This document shows positions 45,289-47,173 of a DNA stretch of 47,173 nt, piece after piece. Positions within the stretch are counted from its first letter, which is position 1; each line of letters opens with the position of its first letter. Made by a program: the position numbers and the translations under genes. A model generated the notes under the pieces. That model made no database searches, was not told the origin of the DNA, and saw only the letters and a list, made by a program, of their open reading frames with translations. This DNA is from Bacteroidia bacterium (GTDB lineage Bacteria > Bacteroidota > Bacteroidia > Bacteroidales > Prolixibacteraceae), in contig JAPLDR010000063.1 of assembly GCA_026391655.1 (NCBI GenBank), positions 47,566 through 94,738 on the forward strand, written 5' to 3'.

Positions 45289-47173
45289 TTAAAACCTAAA
45301 ATTCCATGTAACTGAAGGAATTACAGAGAAGAGATAAAGCTTTACGGCTTCGGTTTTTGATGGATCACTCTCTTTGGTGCGGAATAGAATGGAGTAGGCA
45401 TTTTTGCGGCCATAAGCATTAAAAACTCCGAAATTGAGTTCCGATCTGAATTTGCGCGTTTCCTTCAATAATAAAGTTGCCCCAAGATCTAACCGGTGAT
45501 AAGCTGGCATCCGGTAGCCGTTTCTGCTCGTATAATAGTTTACAACATTGCCGTCGATCGTATATTTCCCGCTTGGGAAAGTAATTGCATTTCCTGTATA
45601 ATAAACCCAGGTTGCAGATAATGAGAGTTTTTTGCTTGCCCTAAGATTCGCCACGATTGCTAAATCGTGTGTTCTGTCCTGCCGCGCAGGATACCAGACT
45701 CCGTCGTTGATATCATCGAATCGCTTTTCGGTCCGGGATAAGGTATAGGATATCCATCCCGTAAAAACACCAACTTCTTTTTTGCATAAAAACTCAAGAC
45801 CATACGAACGTCCCTTCCCGAATAGTAGCTCAGCTTCAGCATTTTCATTCAGGAATACATCGGCATTATTCCGGTAGTCGATCTGGTTTTTCATATCCTT
45901 ATAGTAACCCTCTACCGAAAAGTCGATTCCACTTGATTTAAACTGCCTGAAATATCCGGCCGAGATCTGTGAAATAAACTGTGGTTTGATGTTATTTGAA
46001 CTTGGAAGCCAGTAATCAACAGGTGTGCCCGCCGAAGAGTTCGACAATAAATGGATGTACTGGCTCATCCGGTTGTATCCTGCTTTAATGGATGATACAT
46101 CCGACAAGAGCCAGGTTAAGTTAAACCGGGGTTCAAATCCGAAATAATTACGGTAGAACTTACCTGAAGCAAAAGTTTCGGTTTTAACAATACTTTCAGT
46201 GGCACTGTATGTATTTTCAGTTCCGGGTCCGATTCTGGAAAAGACTGATAACCTGATGCCTGCACCAATATTCACTTTTTCTGACAATTGTACCTCCGAA
46301 AAAAGATAAACAGCATTCTCCAGACCATCCTTTTCAGATATTTTAAAACTTTTGATATTTTTTGAACCCGAAATCACTTCACCAGGTTTGAAATGGTGTA
46401 GCACCGAATTAAAACCGAAAAGAAAACTAAGTCGGTTAAACAGCGATAAAGCGTAATCCTGTTTCAGGGAGAGGTCCCTGATTCCGGCCTCAAGCGAAAA
46501 TTTTCCGTCAATATCTCCCTCTGTTTTATAATTGTAATCGTTGATAACCATTGTCGTATTGGCAAAGAGTGATGGCGAGAACTGGTGGTTCCACCGGAGT
46601 GAACCGGCCTTATTGCCCCAGCTAAATCCGAAATCCTTCGATTGCAGTACATCACGGCCAAAATATCCGGAGAGGAATACCTGGTTATTGTTATTGATGA
46701 TCAGGTTGGTTTTTAGATTCAAATCGTAGAAATACAATTTGTTATTCCTGATTTTTTCATCTTTCGACAACGGAAGAAAAAGATCAGCATAGGTTCTTCT
46801 CCCCGAAATCATAAACGAAGACTTATCCTGAGCAATCGGACCTTCGGCCATCAGTCGTGAAGAGATCAAGCCAATTCCGCCTGAGACATTGTAATCCTTC
46901 ATATTCCCTTCTTTCATCCGGATGTCCATTACCGATGAAGCTCGTCCCCCGTATCGCGCAGGAACGCCTCCTTTGTACAATTTAACATCACGTATGGCGT
47001 CGGAGTTGAAAACAGAAAAAAAGCCGAGCAGGTGAGAAGGATTAAAAACGGGCGCATCATCCAGCAGGATAAGATTCTGATCGGCATTTCCCCCGCGAAC
47101 ATAAAACCCTGAGTTTCCTTCACCTACAGGCGAAACGCCGGGCATCAGCTGGATTGATTTAAGGATATCCTGC
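45289..47173 (-). CDS. TonB-dependent outer-membrane receptor (5' end missing)
   Basis: The frame is open to the window edge (QDILKSIQL before MPGVSP), so the N-terminus, including signal peptide and probably a carboxypeptidase-like domain, is outside. About 627 residues are seen: the plug domain (EGNSGFYVRGGNADQNLILLDDAPVFNPSHLLGFFSVFNSDAIRDVKLYKGGVPARYGGRASSV) and the 22-strand barrel ending ...VTWNFRF with a C-terminal Phe as BAM signal. This resembles the FecA-like receptors with a short plug rather than a SusC, and no SusD follows. The substrate is not readable. Separated from the rhamnose block by more than 1 kb of repeat-rich sequence, so a link to it is uncertain. Confidence 0.88.
   Translation of the reverse strand, partial: QDILKSIQLMPGVSPVGEGNSGFYVRGGNADQNLILLDDAPVFNPSHLLGFFSVFNSDAIRDVKLYKGGVPARYGGRASSVMDIRMKEGNMKDYNVSGGIGLISSRLMAEGPIAQDKSSFMISGRRTYADLFLPLSKDEKIRNNKLYFYDLNLKTNLIINNNNQVFLSGYFGRDVLQSKDFGFSWGNKAGSLRWNHQFSPSLFANTTMVINDYNYKTEGDIDGKFSLEAGIRDLSLKQDYALSLFNRLSFLFGFNSVLHHFKPGEVISGSKNIKSFKISEKDGLENAVYLFSEVQLSEKVNIGAGIRLSVFSRIGPGTENTYSATESIVKTETFASGKFYRNYFGFEPRFNLTWLLSDVSSIKAGYNRMSQYIHLLSNSSAGTPVDYWLPSSNNIKPQFISQISAGYFRQFKSSGIDFSVEGYYKDMKNQIDYRNNADVFLNENAEAELLFGKGRSYGLEFLCKKEVGVFTGWISYTLSRTEKRFDDINDGVWYPARQDRTHDLAIVANLRASKKLSLSATWVYYTGNAITFPSGKYTIDGNVVNYYTSRNGYRMPAYHRLDLGATLLLKETRKFRSELNFGVFNAYGRKNAYSILFRTKESDPSKTEAVKLYLFSVIPSVTWNFRF

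Noticed and set aside
45289-47173. SusC-type receptor of a polysaccharide utilisation locus
   Set aside because: No SusD partner downstream and the plug region resembles FecA-like receptors; the missing N-terminus leaves some doubt.

Overview
The window looks like a member of the Bacteroidota, probably a free-living or sediment-type Bacteroidales/Marinilabiliales relative; I cannot name the genus. The signs are promoter-like elements of the TAnnTTTG type, secreted glycosidases ending in AQ/SA signal sites, lipoproteins, a TonB-dependent receptor ending in Phe, and the small palindromic REP-like repeats common in that phylum. Every convincing gene lies on the minus strand, so it is read here from high to low coordinates. 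No tRNA, rRNA or CRISPR array was seen.

Right end (47173-44452): a 5'-truncated TonB-dependent receptor, then a broken REP-associated transposase (RAYT) gene with two copies of a palindrome in or near it. Rhamnose block (44224-31264): L-rhamnose mutarotase, RhaT symporter, a large GH2 beta-galactosidase-type enzyme, a five-bladed-propeller glycosidase, a GH106 alpha-L-rhamnosidase, a URO-D-fold protein and a DUF5703/GH95-like enzyme. RhaA/RhaB/RhaD are not in the window.

Central block (31192-13258): a DeoR regulator, FGGY kinase, L-fucose-isomerase-like enzyme, split transketolase, complete ribose-type ABC importer with its DUF2291 partner, a DUF1593 nucleoside-hydrolase-like protein, a DUF5060/apiosidase-like/DUF5605 enzyme, a second GH2 enzyme and a frameshifted GH141-like beta-helix protein. 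Isomerase + kinase + split transketolase + ribose-type importer is the layout of the isomerase/kinase/transketolase route for D-apiose, and an apiosidase-like enzyme in the same run makes D-apiose the best guess for the substrate.

Left block (13103-619): a promoter with a LacI-like operator, a GH67/GH20-like lipoprotein, two adjacent URO-D-fold proteins, an ExuT-like MFS transporter, a cytoplasmic GH31 alpha-xylosidase, an IS200-like transposase gene bracketed by REPs and by two ~100-bp near-identical repeats, a fourth URO-D-fold protein and a frameshifted sodium:solute symporter. The first ~620 bases carry no gene I can support.

Taken together this is a locus for taking apart a rhamnose- and probably apiose-containing plant glycan (rhamnogalacturonan-II side chains or an apiose-rich pectin are the natural candidates) without a SusC/SusD pair in view. 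Its most unusual part is the set of four divergent URO-D/MtaA-fold proteins spread among the sugar genes. They are not HemE, their role is unknown, and a link to O-methylated sugars is one testable idea.
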